Source: Coenobita brevimanus
Taxonomy: Eukaryota; Arthropoda; Malacostraca; Decapoda; Coenobitidae
Direction of reading: 5' to 3'
DNA: 64,000 nucleotides
Assembly (NCBI GenBank): GCA_032717465.1
Contig: CM064715.1
Location: 34,534,382 to 34,598,381, forward strand
The notes below the pieces were generated by a model. That model was given only the letters and a program-made list of their open reading frames with translations, did no database searches and had not been told where the DNA came from. The number at the start of each line of letters is the position of its first letter. Position 1 is the first letter of the stretch. Shown piece by piece: positions 45,257-58,374 of this stretch. Position numbers and translations under genes: made by a program.

Positions 45257-45318
45257 CACACACACACACACACGTGACATTGTCCCACTTTTAGCTCCAA
45301 TAAATCTGGTCACCTTAT
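44787..45318. mobile_element. Nested TIR element (ATAAGGYGACCAGATT ends), 532 bp
   Basis: The left end ATAAGGCGACCAGATT and right end (reverse complement ATAAGGTGACCAGATT) are inverted. GTGTGG flanks both sides (44781-44786, 45319-45324); the duplication may be 6-8 bp. Ends of the RGGTGACCAGA kind and an 8-bp target would fit hAT, but this is uncertain. It holds a poly-T run at 44834-44855 and TC/CA microsatellites, with no transposase. Confidence 0.65.
45205..45273. repeat. TC microsatellite followed by CA
   Basis: About 25 TC units (to 45254) then about nine CA units. Confidence 0.95.
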
Positions 45319-46520
45319 GTGTGGATGCCAGAGAACGAGGGGGGCCCGCCTCCTCCAGCTCACCAAAGACGAGTGGGAGCTGTTCAAACGAAACCAGCAA
45401 ACCATCAACAACATTGTTTCCCCGGTGCCGCGACGTCTGCATGAGGTTTTTAAGGCATGAGGCCACTGGCTTGACCAGTGTCGGTAGACACTGACATTGA
45501 TATATTCTGAGAGTTTGGGTAAGATTTTGTTTCATTTTCCCTCTAATAGATTATGAGCGATAACGTTACCATATCCACCCATGAGCACAGACATCATATT
45601 TATTTACCTTTTATGTGCAATTATTTTAAAAAGCCTTTTCATATAGAGATGTCATTAAATAATTATTGAATTATCATGATGGTGACTGTATAGAGGGAGT
45701 GTACCGTATACCGCGAGAGAGATCATAATTACTGTGGACACAGCCATGTCAAAAGTTGCATATATTATTTAGTTCCAAAAATTAATTACATGTAAGGGTA
45801 GAGGACGTTTCTTATACAAACATTACGGAAGTCAAAGCCATCCAGATTCCATTCTCCGTCTGAGGTCAAAATACACGGATAAACACAAATATCTGGCTCC
45901 GCACAAATGTTTGATGTCACGTCAGTATATTTCTCTCACGAGCTAGTCCTTGACATCACCACCTATCTAAAGCTTGTTATCTGACGCTGCTAAACAAGGT
46001 GTAATGCAGCTTTATCTACCGAATAGTAACTCCTTTATATGATGCCCTGAATGAAAGAAAAGAGAAATTATGTTGTCGCAATTTCGCATTTCATTCTCCC
46101 TCCCCTCCCTCCCCTCCCTCACTCCACCCCAGCACCATTGCTCGTTCCCCCACCCACCTTCCCTTCTCTCTCTGGCCCCTCCCTCTCAGCCCCTCTTACT
46201 CCAGTGTGACGACGCGCATAAAGGAGCCAGTCTGAGGCACGGCGTTGAGGATGATAGATGATTATTTATGGCCACGACTGTACGAGTGGATGAGTGGTTG
46301 GTCAGTGGGGTGTGCCAGATGAAGTAGATGGGAATGGTAATGCTTTGGTGGACATCTGTGCTGGTAGCGAGTTGTCTATATATATTTTTTTTTCATAATC
46401 ATGGCGGCGCAACTGCCAGGGTCATATGCCGCCGTATAAAAAAGAAGTAAAAACCAAAAACAAAAAATAGAGGATAAGCCACACAATAAAAAAGGAGAAA
46501 TTCTAAATATCCTTAAGAAG

Positions 46521-47768
46521 TCATGCCTCCTTCACAAAGGAGAGGGTTGCCCCTCCCAAGACACAGGCATCCTCCCCAAGCACGGAGGAAAGATGATACA
46601 CACCACCATCCGTTTGGTGGTCACAGAGGAACCGACGACGCAAATCCTCAAGACTAGGGCACTCCACCAACAGGTGCCGAACAGTCAAGGGAACCAGAGT
46701 CATCACAGAATGGAGGAGGAGCCCTCTCCATTAAAAAACCGTGAGAGAAACGGGTGTGGCCAATGCGGAGGCGGCACAAAGCAGTCTCCCATTGACGAGG
46801 GAAGCTCTAGTAACTGAATGAGCCCACCTTCTGGCAAATCGAGCGCAACTTATTGCCACCCACAGCATCCCAATGCTCCTGCCAACAGCACCAAACCCTG
46901 AAGGCAATAAAGGAGCGCATATCTGCAGCAGGCAGACGATACAGAGGGACTGTGCAAGAGGGGGACGAGCCACTGCCGCCTTGGCCAGCTGATCAGCTCG
47001 TTCATTCCCTGCCACTCCTACATGAGCTGGAACCCAACAGAAATCTACACGACGTCCATGACGCCCTAAAAGGAAAAGCCACTTTAAAATGGATAAAACC
47101 AAAGGATGCGGGATTAAAAGACTCCATTGCAGAAAGAGCACTTCGTGAGTCACTAAAAACAGTAAAAGCAGTGTGGGGGAGAGTGAAGAGAATCTGAAGG
47201 GCAAATAAAATAGCAGTCAGTTCAGCCGTAAAAACAGAAGCAGTCACAGGGAGGCTCCCACCTCGACAGAAGGTGGGAAACACCACGCCAAAGCCCACAC
47301 CCGCATCAGACTTAGATCCATCAGTATAAACTGGTATGGAGTCCCCATGAGAAGAGGCATGCTCTAAAAACAGAGAAAATAAAACCTGAGAAGGAAGGGA
47401 GGCCTTACTCGATGAGAAGAAACGACAAAATGTCACCCTGGGGAGAAGCCAGTAGCCCACCCTCGGGACACGGTGGAGAGTGATCGGCACAGAAGGAACA
47501 GAGAAGCTAGACATAACTGACTGCACCCTGAAACCAAAGGGCTTTGGAAAGGATGGCGGAGTGGCAAAAATAGGTGACCGAGAATCTTGAGAGACCTTGA
47601 CAAAGAGCACAGTGTCTGGGAGACGAGATAAGCGATACCAACATCTCATCAAAAGGGAAGAGCGGAGCAAGTCTAAATAGGACACCAGCACCAGCCAACA
47701 AACTCGAAATCGGGGAAGATCGGAATGTCCCAGTGGCGAGACGAACACCAGCATGATGTATGGAATCT
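46521..47768 (-). pseudogene. I-group LINE ORF2, post-RT region and RNase H
   Basis: The 5' part reads LDSIHHAGVRLATGTFRSSP, the conserved segment following RT in this group. RNase H follows with IPVYTDGSKSDAGVGFG (first catalytic Asp), FTAELTAILFAL (Glu) and FSDSRSALSAM (Asp). In another frame comes WVPAHVGVAGNERADQLAKA (the His/Asp end of RNase H). The C-terminus has LTVRHLLVECPSLEDLRRRF, the usual tail motif, and stops at 46521. At least two frame changes are needed, so it is not functional. Confidence 0.85.
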
Positions 47769-48641
47769 AGAAGCACACTCATCGGTCCACCAGGGAACTG
47801 GACGGCAAGGAAAGTGACCAGCTGTTCTCGGAATACTCTGCAGTGCCGCCGAGTGTAGTAAGTCTGTGAAATACTCAACAGCGGCATCAGTGCTGACAAA
47901 ATCCTCCACACATTGGCTCGGGGAACACAGCTCTTCAAAAACCGGCCAGACCGCCCTATCCAAGCTCCAGCGGGGAAGACGACGTCGAGGCTCATTCTGT
48001 GTCGATCTTAATAAAATAGGGAAGTGGTCACTGCCATATAAGTCCGGTAACACAGCCCATGTAAAATTCAGGGCTACCCCTGCAGAGCACAGACAAATCA
48101 ATAGCAGTAAAAATACCCGTTTGACTATGGAAGTAACTTCGCCAGAATTTAAAATGTACAGATCCACATCCTCCACAATGGAGGCTAACATAGTACCTCT
48201 AGCATCAGCTGTGGAGCCACCCCACAGGGGATGATGACTGTTCATGTCGGCCAGCAAGAAGTAGGGTGAGGGAAGTGCACGAATAAGATTTTCAAGTTCA
48301 ACCCTCTCAATAGTGGCATTAGGAGGGAGGTACAAAAAGCACACAGTATAACGACGGGGAAGGAAAATCTGGAGAGCAACAGCCTGCAGTAGAGTGTTAA
48401 GACTCACAGCAGTGAAAGGTATGTCACTGCATACTAGAATAGCCACACCCCCACCATGACCCTGTCCAGGAAGAGGATCTGAATAAAAAACCTGGTAACC
48501 AGGTGGACTGGAAGGCTCAGCATCACCAACCATTGTCTCTTGTAGGCAAACACACACAGGTGAATACTCAGCCAGAAGCCAACGGAGTTCCTCCCAGTTG
48601 GCTCGTAAACCACGGCAGTTCCATTGAATAATATTAGCCAT
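47769..48641 (-). pseudogene. I-group LINE ORF2, endonuclease domain
   Basis: ORF2 starts at 48641 with MANIIQWNCRGLRANWEELR. The apurinic endonuclease blocks follow: VCLQETM (catalytic Glu), GGGVAILV, LLADMNSHHPLWGG (Asp/Asn) and GSDHFPILL (Ser-Asp-His). The domain would nick target DNA. After PVPWWTDEC the sequence jumps directly to post-RT text, so the whole RT is missing. The frame stays open for about 320 codons, with one probable local frame disturbance near 48110. Confidence 0.85.
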
Positions 48642-48711
48642 TAAAACTATTGAAATAAAAAGGAGCAGGGGAGAGTGACAAACAGAAAACCATAAAAAAA
48701 TACTAAAAATA

Positions 48712-50409
48712 TTAAAATGGAGGAACTATATACACAAAAGAAAGGGTCACAGTGGAAACCACTGAGCGACCCTGGGAGACAATCTTCTTGGTAATGCGGA
48801 TACGCCCACTAAGGGGCTTGTCACGGGCAGCAGCATGGCTAGAACGAGGGCCTGGGATCTGCGAAGTGCTGGGAGACTTCACAGGAGAGGAAGTGCTACT
48901 TCGAACCCTGCCCGGGGCCCCCAGTGAACCAAGAGGTTGAGCAGGAGGGATTGGGGTTCTGCCCTCCAAAGGTGGAGGGGGCAGGACAGGATCCTCTGAG
49001 GTAACCGGAGAAGGAACATCCAATACCCCGGAGGAAGAGGTGCCAGACGGACGTGACACCCCAGAAGCCCCCGAAGACCCAGAAGCAGGGTCCGAGGGCT
49101 GTTGCACAGATGGACTAACTACAGAGGATGTGGACTCCACGACCGACACCTTGCTTGGAGGATCAAGACTCAAAGACTGAGGAACCACGATGACGTTTAG
49201 CGAATGAAGAATGTGCACCATGACTACCAGAGGATACCATAGATGTAGAGGTCGAGTCTTGAACTGTAGTGGCAACCGTCTCAAGTGCGGGAGATTGTTG
49301 CACTGGCATGGAATCAACAGATGAAAGCATAGGAGCTGACACAACAGGAGGAACTCGGGTCTGCTGCTGGACAGGACGACGAGGACGGCTATGACCGGAC
49401 AAAACTGACGCATAAGACACTCCGTTACGGAAAACAGATGACATGGCTCTACTTCTGGCCTCAGCAAAGCTTATTTTATCGCGATTACGGATGAGGAGGA
49501 TCTTCTCCAAGCAAAACCGGGCACAGTCTTTAGATGAGGCAGGATGTGCCTCGTCACAGTGCAAACAACAATCAGGTCCAGGACAGTCCTGTCCTGCATG
49601 TGTGGATGCTCCACAACTGACACACCACTGGGAGGCCCTGTTGCAAACGACGACAGACTTGCCCAACATGCCCGTACATCTGACAATGGTGGCAGCGTCG
49701 TGGATTTGGTACAAAGGGTTTGACCCTAAGGGACAACCAAGCCACCTTGATGGATGAAGGGAGAACAGTACAGTCGAACGTCAGCAACAAGGATGGAGTT
49801 GGGGTAAGAACACCATCAACCTTCTTCCGAAACCTCTCCACTTTAACAACCCTGTGGACCTGGAGTTCTTTAAGTAGCTTCTCTTCAGTGTAACGCAGTG
49901 TCTTTGGAGAAAACAACACCTCGACTATGATTGAAAAAGGCATGAGGAACACAAGTGAACAGCGCATCCGCGTCCTTACACTGGGCAGCCAGCCGGGAAC
50001 CCTCTTCAGGGGATGTAACCTCCACCAGGAGGCCACCATCCCCCTGAGGTGAAATCTTCGGCTCTCTCCCACAGATTGACATAATGCGCCGATGAACAGT
50101 AAAAATGTCCAGATTCCCAATAGGCTGACCATCCAAAGTACGAATGGTGTAGTATCTTGGGAAATCAACCCTCTCAAAGACACCCGGCAGGATCTCACGG
50201 GCATGTCCACAAGATGTTGTCTGTTGCCGGCTCTTCTTCTTTGTAGTGGCCACTGACCGCAAACCACGGGAACCAGGCAGGTATGGTTCCAGGGTGGCAA
50301 TATGGGCCTCACCAGCCAGAGGCACAGGTGGCGCACAGGAGGGAGACTGAGAAGGATGGTCAGGGACGGAACCAGGGTCGTCAGCTGCAGGAATGATGTA
50401 TGAAGCCAT
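48712..50409 (-). pseudogene. I-group LINE ORF1 (Gag-like, zinc knuckles)
   Basis: The nucleic-acid-binding ORF1 probably starts at MASYIIPAADD (about 50409), about 600 bp after the element 5' end. It has an RRM-like middle (YTIRTLDGQPIGNLDIF). At least three Cys-His motifs follow: CHHCQMYGHVGQVC, then CVSCGASTHAGQDC and CLHCDEAHPASSKDC in another frame. The tail is Ser/Pro-rich and ends in a basic segment. Frame changes near 49900, 49660 and 49180 break it. It ends about 70 bp before ORF2. Confidence 0.8.
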
Positions 50410-51016
50410 ATTTATAATAATAACCACCTTCATTCCCCCACCTCTCCACCCATCATGGGGCCCAACAAGGGGAGGCCATATGCCAGGGAAAACACCACTG
50501 GCAACCCCAGAGGTAGTGGGAAAGTATACGCAGGTAACCACTCAGTGACCCTGACAAGGGTGACTCCAGGACGATAGGAGCCACCAGGTCCCCCAGTGCC
50601 CGCTTGACCCTAAAGCCACTAGGTGACTAGCCTGGATGGCTAGCCAGTGACCATCCGATTGACCTGGTCGGGCCCAACCAGGCCACCTGTCTAGTCAGAA
50701 TAAGGAACCAAAGAGGTGTATTGCTAGTTGCAGAGCGCACCATGCAGCATCGCTCAACCTCCAGGACTCCTGTCTCCCAGCATTACGGGACGCCACGCAC
50801 GGCAAACATAGGGAGGCAACAGTCCCGCCCTAGATGGCAAATGGGCAGGGACTGACATCACCAGTAGGCCTCCTCTACCAGTGATGTAGGGGGTGCTTGG
50901 TCCATGAGGCCGACAAATGCCGAACCCTATAAATGTAGGCATGCCTCCAAAGTAGGTAGCACTGCCAACCTCGTTTCAAGCCCCGCCACCACGTCAAGGT
51001 GACTCCCTACAGCGGG
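50410..51016 (-). other. I-group LINE 5' untranslated region
   Basis: GC-richer than its surroundings, with no ORF that resembles a protein; it begins at CCCCGCTGTAGGGAG on the minus strand. Confidence 0.6.
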
Positions 51017-51024
51017 GCGAGTTG

Positions 51025-51300
51025 GCAATAGCCAGCACCTACTTTCGGCACAAGATGATCCACCGGTATACATGGAGAGGAATGAGGAGGATGGATGGTG
51101 AACTTGTTGAACGAAAGGCAATGATAGACTACGTGTGTGTGGATGAGCGAATGAGAAGACAAGTGTTGGATGCAAGAGTGTGGAGAGGGGTGGGGGAATG
51201 GAATCTCGGACCATCACCTAGTGATGGCCAAGGTAAAGGTGCAAAGAAAATGGTTGAGGAGACAAAGGGGAAGACAGGAGGAAGCAGCTCCTGTGAGAAG
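51025..51300 (+). pseudogene. RTE-like LINE endonuclease, C-terminal part (copy 1)
   Basis: MIDYVCVDERMRRQVLDARV is the end of the apurinic endonuclease; an LGPSPSD phrase, followed by a frame change, replaces the usual SDHH motif. The same text occurs in copy 2 at about 62385-62500. Confidence 0.75.
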
Positions 51301-53227
51301 TGGAGATTTTGCAAGATAGTGAGGAAGTGGCAGAGTATAAGAGCATAGTGGAAGAAAGATTGGGAAGGTATGAGCTAGAGCAGATGGAAAGGGTGGAAGA
51401 CGTACGTAAGATATTTACGGAAGAGATAGGCGCAGCGTGTGAGGTGGTTTGTGGAGTGAGGAGATGCAAGGGTGTGCAAGGGACAGCATGGTGGAATGAT
51501 GAGGTGAAACTAGCTGTGGAACTAAAGAAGAAGGCATATAGTGAATGGTTTGTGAGTAGAGGTAGGGGAGAAGATGAGAGAGAGAAGAGAGAGGTATATG
51601 TGAGCAGGAGAAGGGAGGTGAAGCGACTGGTGAAGTAGAGTAAGAAGAAAGTGGATGAAGAGTTTGGGAGAAATCTGAGTGTGAAATGGAGGGAGAGTAT
51701 GAAATTGTTTTGGAAGGAGGTAAAGAAAGTAAGGCAGTGTGAAAGAGGAAATAGTAAGGGAGTGAAAGATAGGAATAATAGACTGTTGGTGGAGAAGAGA
51801 GAAATTGAGGAGATGGAAGGAGCACTTCGAGGATTTGTTGAATGTGGAGAGTGAGAGCAGTGCGAGTATAAGTGGTTGGGGAATGGCTGGGAGTAGAAGA
51901 GATGAGGGGAGGGAGGAAGAGATCAGTAGGGCGGAAGTAGTGGAAGCAATGAAGATCAAGTTGGGAAAGGCCCCAGGAATTGATGGAGTGTGTGGTGAAA
52001 TGCTGAGGTATGGGGATGAGATTGTTGTGGAGTGGATATGGAAGTTGTCTAGATTGGCTTGGGAGGAGGGGAGGCTTCCAGAGGACTGGAAATCAGGTAT
52101 AATTGTTCCTTTATACAAAGTAAAAGGGGAGAGAGAAGTATATGGTAACCATAAGGGTATTTGCCTTCTTAGTGTGACTGGTAAAATATATGGTAGAATA
52201 CTCACTGATAGGGTTAGGCATATGACAGAGGAGCTAGTTGGAGAACAAGGGGGATTTAGGAAGCGAAAAAGGTGTGTAGATCAGATGTTTGTTCCAAGAT
52301 GTTTAGTGAAGAAATTTCTAGAGAAGGGAAATGGACTTGGAGAAAGCTTATGGGAAGGTATTAAGGATATATGGAGTGGAGGGGAAATTGTTGAGTGCTG
52401 TGAAGAGTATGTACGAAGGAGCTAGGGCTACGGTGCGAGTGGATGGTGAGCTGAGTGAGTTCTTTGATCTCAGTGTGGGACTGAAACAGGGTTGTGTGAT
52501 GTCTCCATGGCTGTTTAATATATACATGGATGGGGTTGTAAAGGAGGTGCAAGGTAGGGCAGTGGATGTGGGGGTGGCTCTAATGAATGAGGGTGAGAAT
52601 TGGAAGATTCCGGTGTTGCTGTTTGCTGATGATACAGTATTGTTGAGTGAAGATGAATGGGATTTGCAAGGTTTGGTGAATGAATTTGGGACAGTGTGTA
52701 GGAGGAGGAAGCTGAAAAGGTTAATGTAAACAAAAATAAAGTTATGGTGTTTGAGAGGAATGAAGTCACAGAATGTACGATGAGGTTGGATGGTGAGGAT
52801 ATGGAGAATGTGAGTGCATTCGAGTGCTTGGGTAGTATGATGAGTAAGGATGGAACTTTGGGGGATGAAGTGAGTGAAAGGGTACAGCAGGGAAGGAAGG
52901 TCGTTGGTACACTGAAAGCAGTGATGAGAAATAGGGAGGTGAGTATGGAAGAAGTCACTGCATGATAGTATTGTGATCCCTACCCTGACGTATGGAAACG
53001 AGGCATGGACCTTGCAAGAGGGGAAGAAGTCAAGAGTGAGAGCAGTGGAAATGAGCTACTTGAGAGGAGCATGTGGAGTGACATGGAGGGACAGGTTGAC
53101 GAATGAAGAAGTGAAGGAACGTTGTAGGGTGGATGTGGATGTGATTGAGAAGATTAGGAGAAATACACTGAGGTGGTTTGGACACGTGGAGAGAATGGAG
53201 AATGAAAGACTAAGAGGGTGTATGTAG
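51301..53227 (+). pseudogene. RTE-like LINE reverse transcriptase (copy 1)
   Basis: RT motifs appear in order across several frames: LGKAPGIDGVCGEML (about 51960), LPEDWKSGIIVPLYK (about 52075), GEQGGFRKRKRCVDQM (about 52240), MDLEKAYGKV (about 52331), GLKQGCVMSPWLFNIYMD (about 52480) and the catalytic FADDTVLLSED (about 52620). The C-terminal region has PTLTYGNEAWTL, VEMSYLRGACGV and LRWFGHVERM, typical of RTE-type ends. A short deletion next to LEKAY and at least four frame changes make it inactive. Confidence 0.88.
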
Positions 53228-54739
53228 GTGAGGTGGAGGGAGGGAGAGGGAGGGGTAGACATAGGATGAGGTGGAGAGATGGAATTGAGAGGTATATGAG
53301 GGAGGGGGGGGTGATTTGGGGGGAGGGTAGTCAAACGGTGGGTGACAGAGCGACTTGGAGGCGTTTTGTCTGCGGCCACCCTTTGCGGGATTAGGGCATG
53401 GGGCTATAGATAGATATAGATGAACAATAATACCGAGTATATTTTGATCTAAGTAATGTTCATAAACAGTATGTATAGGTAGGGCTATGTATTTTTTTCC
53501 TAATAATATATATCTGATAAGCAACACCTAAATCATTTTCTATCAAACTATGTATTTACTTTCTGAGTTATTGTACACCCACGCACCAAAGTTTGTACCC
53601 CCCTCGGTGGAAGGAAGTGGAAGTCAAGGTTTGAGAGAGGGCAGGCGACCGGACAACCGTGAATGGTAGTTTGGAACTGAGCTACGAGGCTAGTAGTGAG
53701 AAATCTAATGACACTGGATTCGAAACATTTCCATGCTATTCACCTGCAAAACATTATGCGTCCGTAACATACATGGTGTATATTATAATATAGACTATGT
53801 TATCACGGTGTCCTGTAAAACTGGTCCAGACACGACCCATCTGTTTCGGATCCTCAACATACAAATAAAGCACCGAGCCAATTGTATAAGCTGCAACTTG
53901 TCATTATCACTGCAGCGATAATTTTTGTGAGTTATTCCTGGACTGACTATAGATATAATATAAAATGACTGAGAAAATGCTGATTCCCACAGTAGCTCTG
54001 CTGATGGTTATAAATGTTGCAGTTATTTTATGTGGACGTAGGAACCACATTGTGATGGGCAGCGGAGAGCATTCACCAATAATTTACTATAACCAGATGA
54101 AATTAGATGCAAACAACACAAAATAATATGAGACAACGAAGATACAGCTGTGGTATCCTGCTACGCCACGTTATCCAGGCCTTAACTGTTGCTTCACCTC
54201 ATACTTGCATTATTTCCCTTCAGTCTTTGCCTTTTTTATCACTCTTACTTACCCATATCCTCGTACTGTGAGCCGTCATAATCTTTAGGGGGTTTCTAGT
54301 CGTCCGGTCCTATAACCCTTACTGTATTACAATATTCCTCACATCATCTTTGCCACAAACAATATTACCACAAGACTGCTGAATCTGTTACTACCATTAT
54401 TGGCACTGCCACTACTAATCTCCCTTTTCCCATTGTGCCTAATTTCCCTCACAATACTACTACTGCTACACCTACTACTAACCCTCTATAATTCTGTATA
54501 ATAAAAAATATCATTGTCCTTATGTATGTGTATCTACTAGTCACATCGTCCCTGTCCCACCGTCGACAACTCGTCACTTACCCAGCACCGCTACCCCAGT
54601 TGCACCCCCCTCTCTCCCTCCCACCATGGACACTACTCCTCCCACACTCCGACACCACATTACCCCTCACCTCATCCTTAGGTTACCAGGCCTGTTTTTC
54701 ACCCTTTACCGGTGAATTTACGTGGTATGCATTAATAAT

Positions 54740-55461
54740 AATAACAACAACAACAACAACAACAACCTTAGATGTGCAGTATTCCTAACATTACATATAA
54801 AAGCTGCAGACCCAAATGTGCCTATATTACGGAGCATTGATATATTAACCACAGAACTGACCACAGACCGTTCTTATCATTACCACTGGACACTCCCTAC
54901 AGCATTGCACCATGCTAACACAACCCACTGTAGTCCTTTGTGGGATCACTTCAGCTGTTTGGGAAAAATAACAGTGCACGACATGCCTACAACCCACTAA
55001 AATACACCCGTGACGTTTCACTGACATCCATCAAACAGCCTAGGAGAAGTTAGCGGACAAACAACCGACTGGACATAAACAGAGGCCGAATATCTCGCAT
55101 CGGTATATGACGACCTGACAAAACTGTTACCATCTTGCTTGTAGGTGTCATCATACTTATAGCAATAATAATAATAATAATAATAGCAGTAGTAGTAGTA
55201 GTTGTTGTAGTAGTAGTAATCACATGTTAATAGGCATGATACGGAGGAGGACAAACACCATAATCTTTCTGATAAAACACGTGAGCACAGCTTTGACATA
55301 TGAAACCAAACATTGTCATAATATGCTGTAAAGGTAGGGTTACAGTAATACTGAGTTAATGTTTGACAGCAACCCAACCTTCTGTCCTGGCAAACAGATT
55401 CTGCATTGCGTCGACACATATCAGTGTTTGTCCTCCTCTGTATCTTGCCTAATAACATGTG

Positions 55462-55497
<36 letters not shown>

Positions 55498-55925
55498 CAC
55501 TGCCATAACTATGATGACACCTACAAGCAAGATGGTAACAGTTTTGTCAGGTCGTCATATGCCAATGCGAGACATTCGGCCTCTATGTTCAGTCTGTTGT
55601 TTGTTTGTCCGCTAACTTCTCCTAGGCTGTTTGATGGATGTCAGTGAAACGTCACGGGTGTATTTTAGTGGGTTGTAGGCATGTCGTGCACTGTTATTTT
55701 TCCCAAACAGCTGAAGTGATCCCACAAAGGACTACAGTGGGTTGTGTTATGGTGCAGTGCTGTAGGGAAAGTCCAGTGGTAATGATAAGAATGGTCTGTG
55801 GTGTCAGTCCTGTGGTTAATATATATGTGCTCCGTAATATAGGCACGCTTGGATCTGCAGATTTTATGTGTAATGTTAGGAATATTACACATCTATGTTG
55901 TTGTTGTTATTTTATAATCGCCCAC
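54740..55925. repeat. Nested palindrome inside the foldback element
   Basis: The left arm (about 54756-55165; it includes CCTATATTACGGAGCA and ACAACCCACTAAAATACACC) is the inverted copy of about 55510-55905. Trinucleotide tracts (ATA at 55162-55185, ATT at 55463-55497) lie near the centre. It is probably a separate inverted-repeat element inserted earlier. Confidence 0.75.
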
Positions 55926-55965
55926 CTTTAGAAGGCGGAACAATAATATTTTTGCCTACATCTGT

Positions 55966-57316
<1,351 letters not shown>

Positions 57317-57599
57317 CCAATATATCTCATGAACTGCTTGAGCTATCAACATGACACCTTCAGCGTATCAAGATACGACCAATTTCTTGGACGAGTTCGA
57401 AAATGGTCACTCGGGGTCAGGGTCACGGTCACCAAATTGGCTGCCAAAGAACTAGTTCTTATCGCCCGCCTTTAGCACCATTATATCCGATGAATGGCTT
57501 GAGCTATCAACATAAAACCTTCAGGGTATCATAATATGGTATACATTTTGGACTTGGCCAACAGCAAATTCTGCCGGTCGATTAGCATTCGGCTCTCAA
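57317..57599. other. Unassigned segment of the foldback element
   Basis: It contains an imperfect direct repeat (GCTTGAGCTATCAACAT at about 57337 and 57491). Nothing else is recognised. Confidence 0.45.
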
Positions 57600-58179
57600 A
57601 TGTCTTTTTTTCATTATTAATGCATACCACGTACTGTATATTAACCGGTAATGGATGAACAACAGGCCTGGCGGCCCGAGGATGAGGTAAGGGGTAATGT
57701 GGTGTCGGAGTGGGGGGTGGGAGAGAGGGGGTTGCAGCTGGGGTCAGAGCCATAGAATAGGAACCTGGGTAAAGGTGCGGGGTAAGTGACGAGTTGTCGA
57801 CGGTGGGACAGGGACGATGTGGTTAGTAGATACACAGACATAAGGACAATCATGTTTTTTTGTTATACAGATTTATAGAGGGTTAGTAGTAGGAGTAGCA
57901 GTAGCAGTATTGAGGGAAATTAGACACAATGGGAAAAGGGGGATTAGTACTGGCAGTGCCAATAATGGTAGTAACAGATTCAGCAGTCTTGTGGTAATAT
58001 TGTTTGTGTGGCAAAGATGATGTGAGGAAAAATGTAATACAGTAGGGGTTATAGGACCGAACGACTAGAAACCCCCTAAAAATTATGGCGGCATGCAGTA
58101 CGAGGATATGGGTAAGTAAGAGTAATAAAGGCAGAGACTGTAGGAAAATAATGCATGTATGAGGTGATGCAGCTGTTAA

Positions 58180-58280
58180 GGACTGGATGACAGCTGTATC
58201 TTTTTTGTCTCATAAATTTCATCCGTGCTCGGACTGGATAACAGCTGTATCTTTTTTCTCATAAATTTCATCCGTGCTCG
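58180..58280 (+). repeat. Two 51-bp tandem copies
   Basis: GGACTGGATGACAGCTGTAT at 58180 recurs with one change at 58231. They lie in a right-arm segment that has no counterpart in the left arm. Confidence 0.85.
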
Positions 58281-58356
58281 GATGTTTCAGCCATGGACGT
58301 TTGGGCCACGGATTTTGAGCCATGGGCCACCACCCTAGGACGTTTTGGGCATAGGC

Positions 58357-58374
58357 TAGGTTAGGTTAGGTTAG
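58357..58374 (+). repeat. Short interstitial TTAGG tract
   Basis: TAGGTTAGGTTAGGTTAG is about 3.5 units of the arthropod telomere repeat. It is too short to mean a telomere; such tracts also occur in arthropod mobile elements. Confidence 0.7.

Larger units (their letters stand above)
44353..46280. mobile_element. TA-flanked long-TIR element (CACTCGTGGCCATAA ends)
   Basis: The left end CACTCGTGGCCATAAGTAAT matches the reverse complement of the right end (CAGTCGTGGCCATAAATAAT). Inverted similarity continues about 400 bp inward and includes TAAAGGAGTTACTATTCGGT. TA at 44351-44352 and 46281-46282 flanks it. CAGTCGTGGCC-type ends are typical of Tc1-like transposons. No transposase is present. A smaller TIR element and TC/CA microsatellites lie inside. 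Confidence 0.82.
46375..51016 (-). mobile_element. I-group LINE (RNase H-bearing), RT internally deleted
   Basis: This minus-strand non-LTR retrotransposon has ORF1 (Gag-like, zinc knuckles) and ORF2 (endonuclease and RNase H). It is flanked by GCGAGTTG at 46367-46374 and 51017-51024, an 8-bp target duplication inside the RTE-like LINE. The 3' end is A-rich (poly-T at 46387-46394 on the plus strand). An RNase H domain after RT is a trait of I, Nimb, R1-related and LOA groups, not of Jockey or RTE. RT itself is absent. Confidence 0.85.
43961..53427 (+). mobile_element. RTE-like LINE copy 1, interrupted by two other elements
   Basis: This plus-strand non-LTR retrotransposon remnant is in three blocks: 43961-44352, 46283-46374 and 51017-53427. 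Together they match the copy beginning at 61576. They encode an apurinic-type endonuclease followed by reverse transcriptase and no RNase H, the RTE arrangement. The 3' end is an imperfect GATA/ATAG repeat (ATAGATAGATATAGATG) rather than poly-A, also RTE-like. The 5' end is truncated. Satellite B is cut on the left and satellite C begins on the right, so flanking satellite was lost or the insertion lay at a rearranged junction. Confidence 0.83.

Noticed and set aside
51522..52205. 227-codon minus-strand frame, and similar ones at 62790-63377
   Set aside because: Antisense shadows of the RTE-like reverse transcriptase, caused by its purine-rich sense strand.
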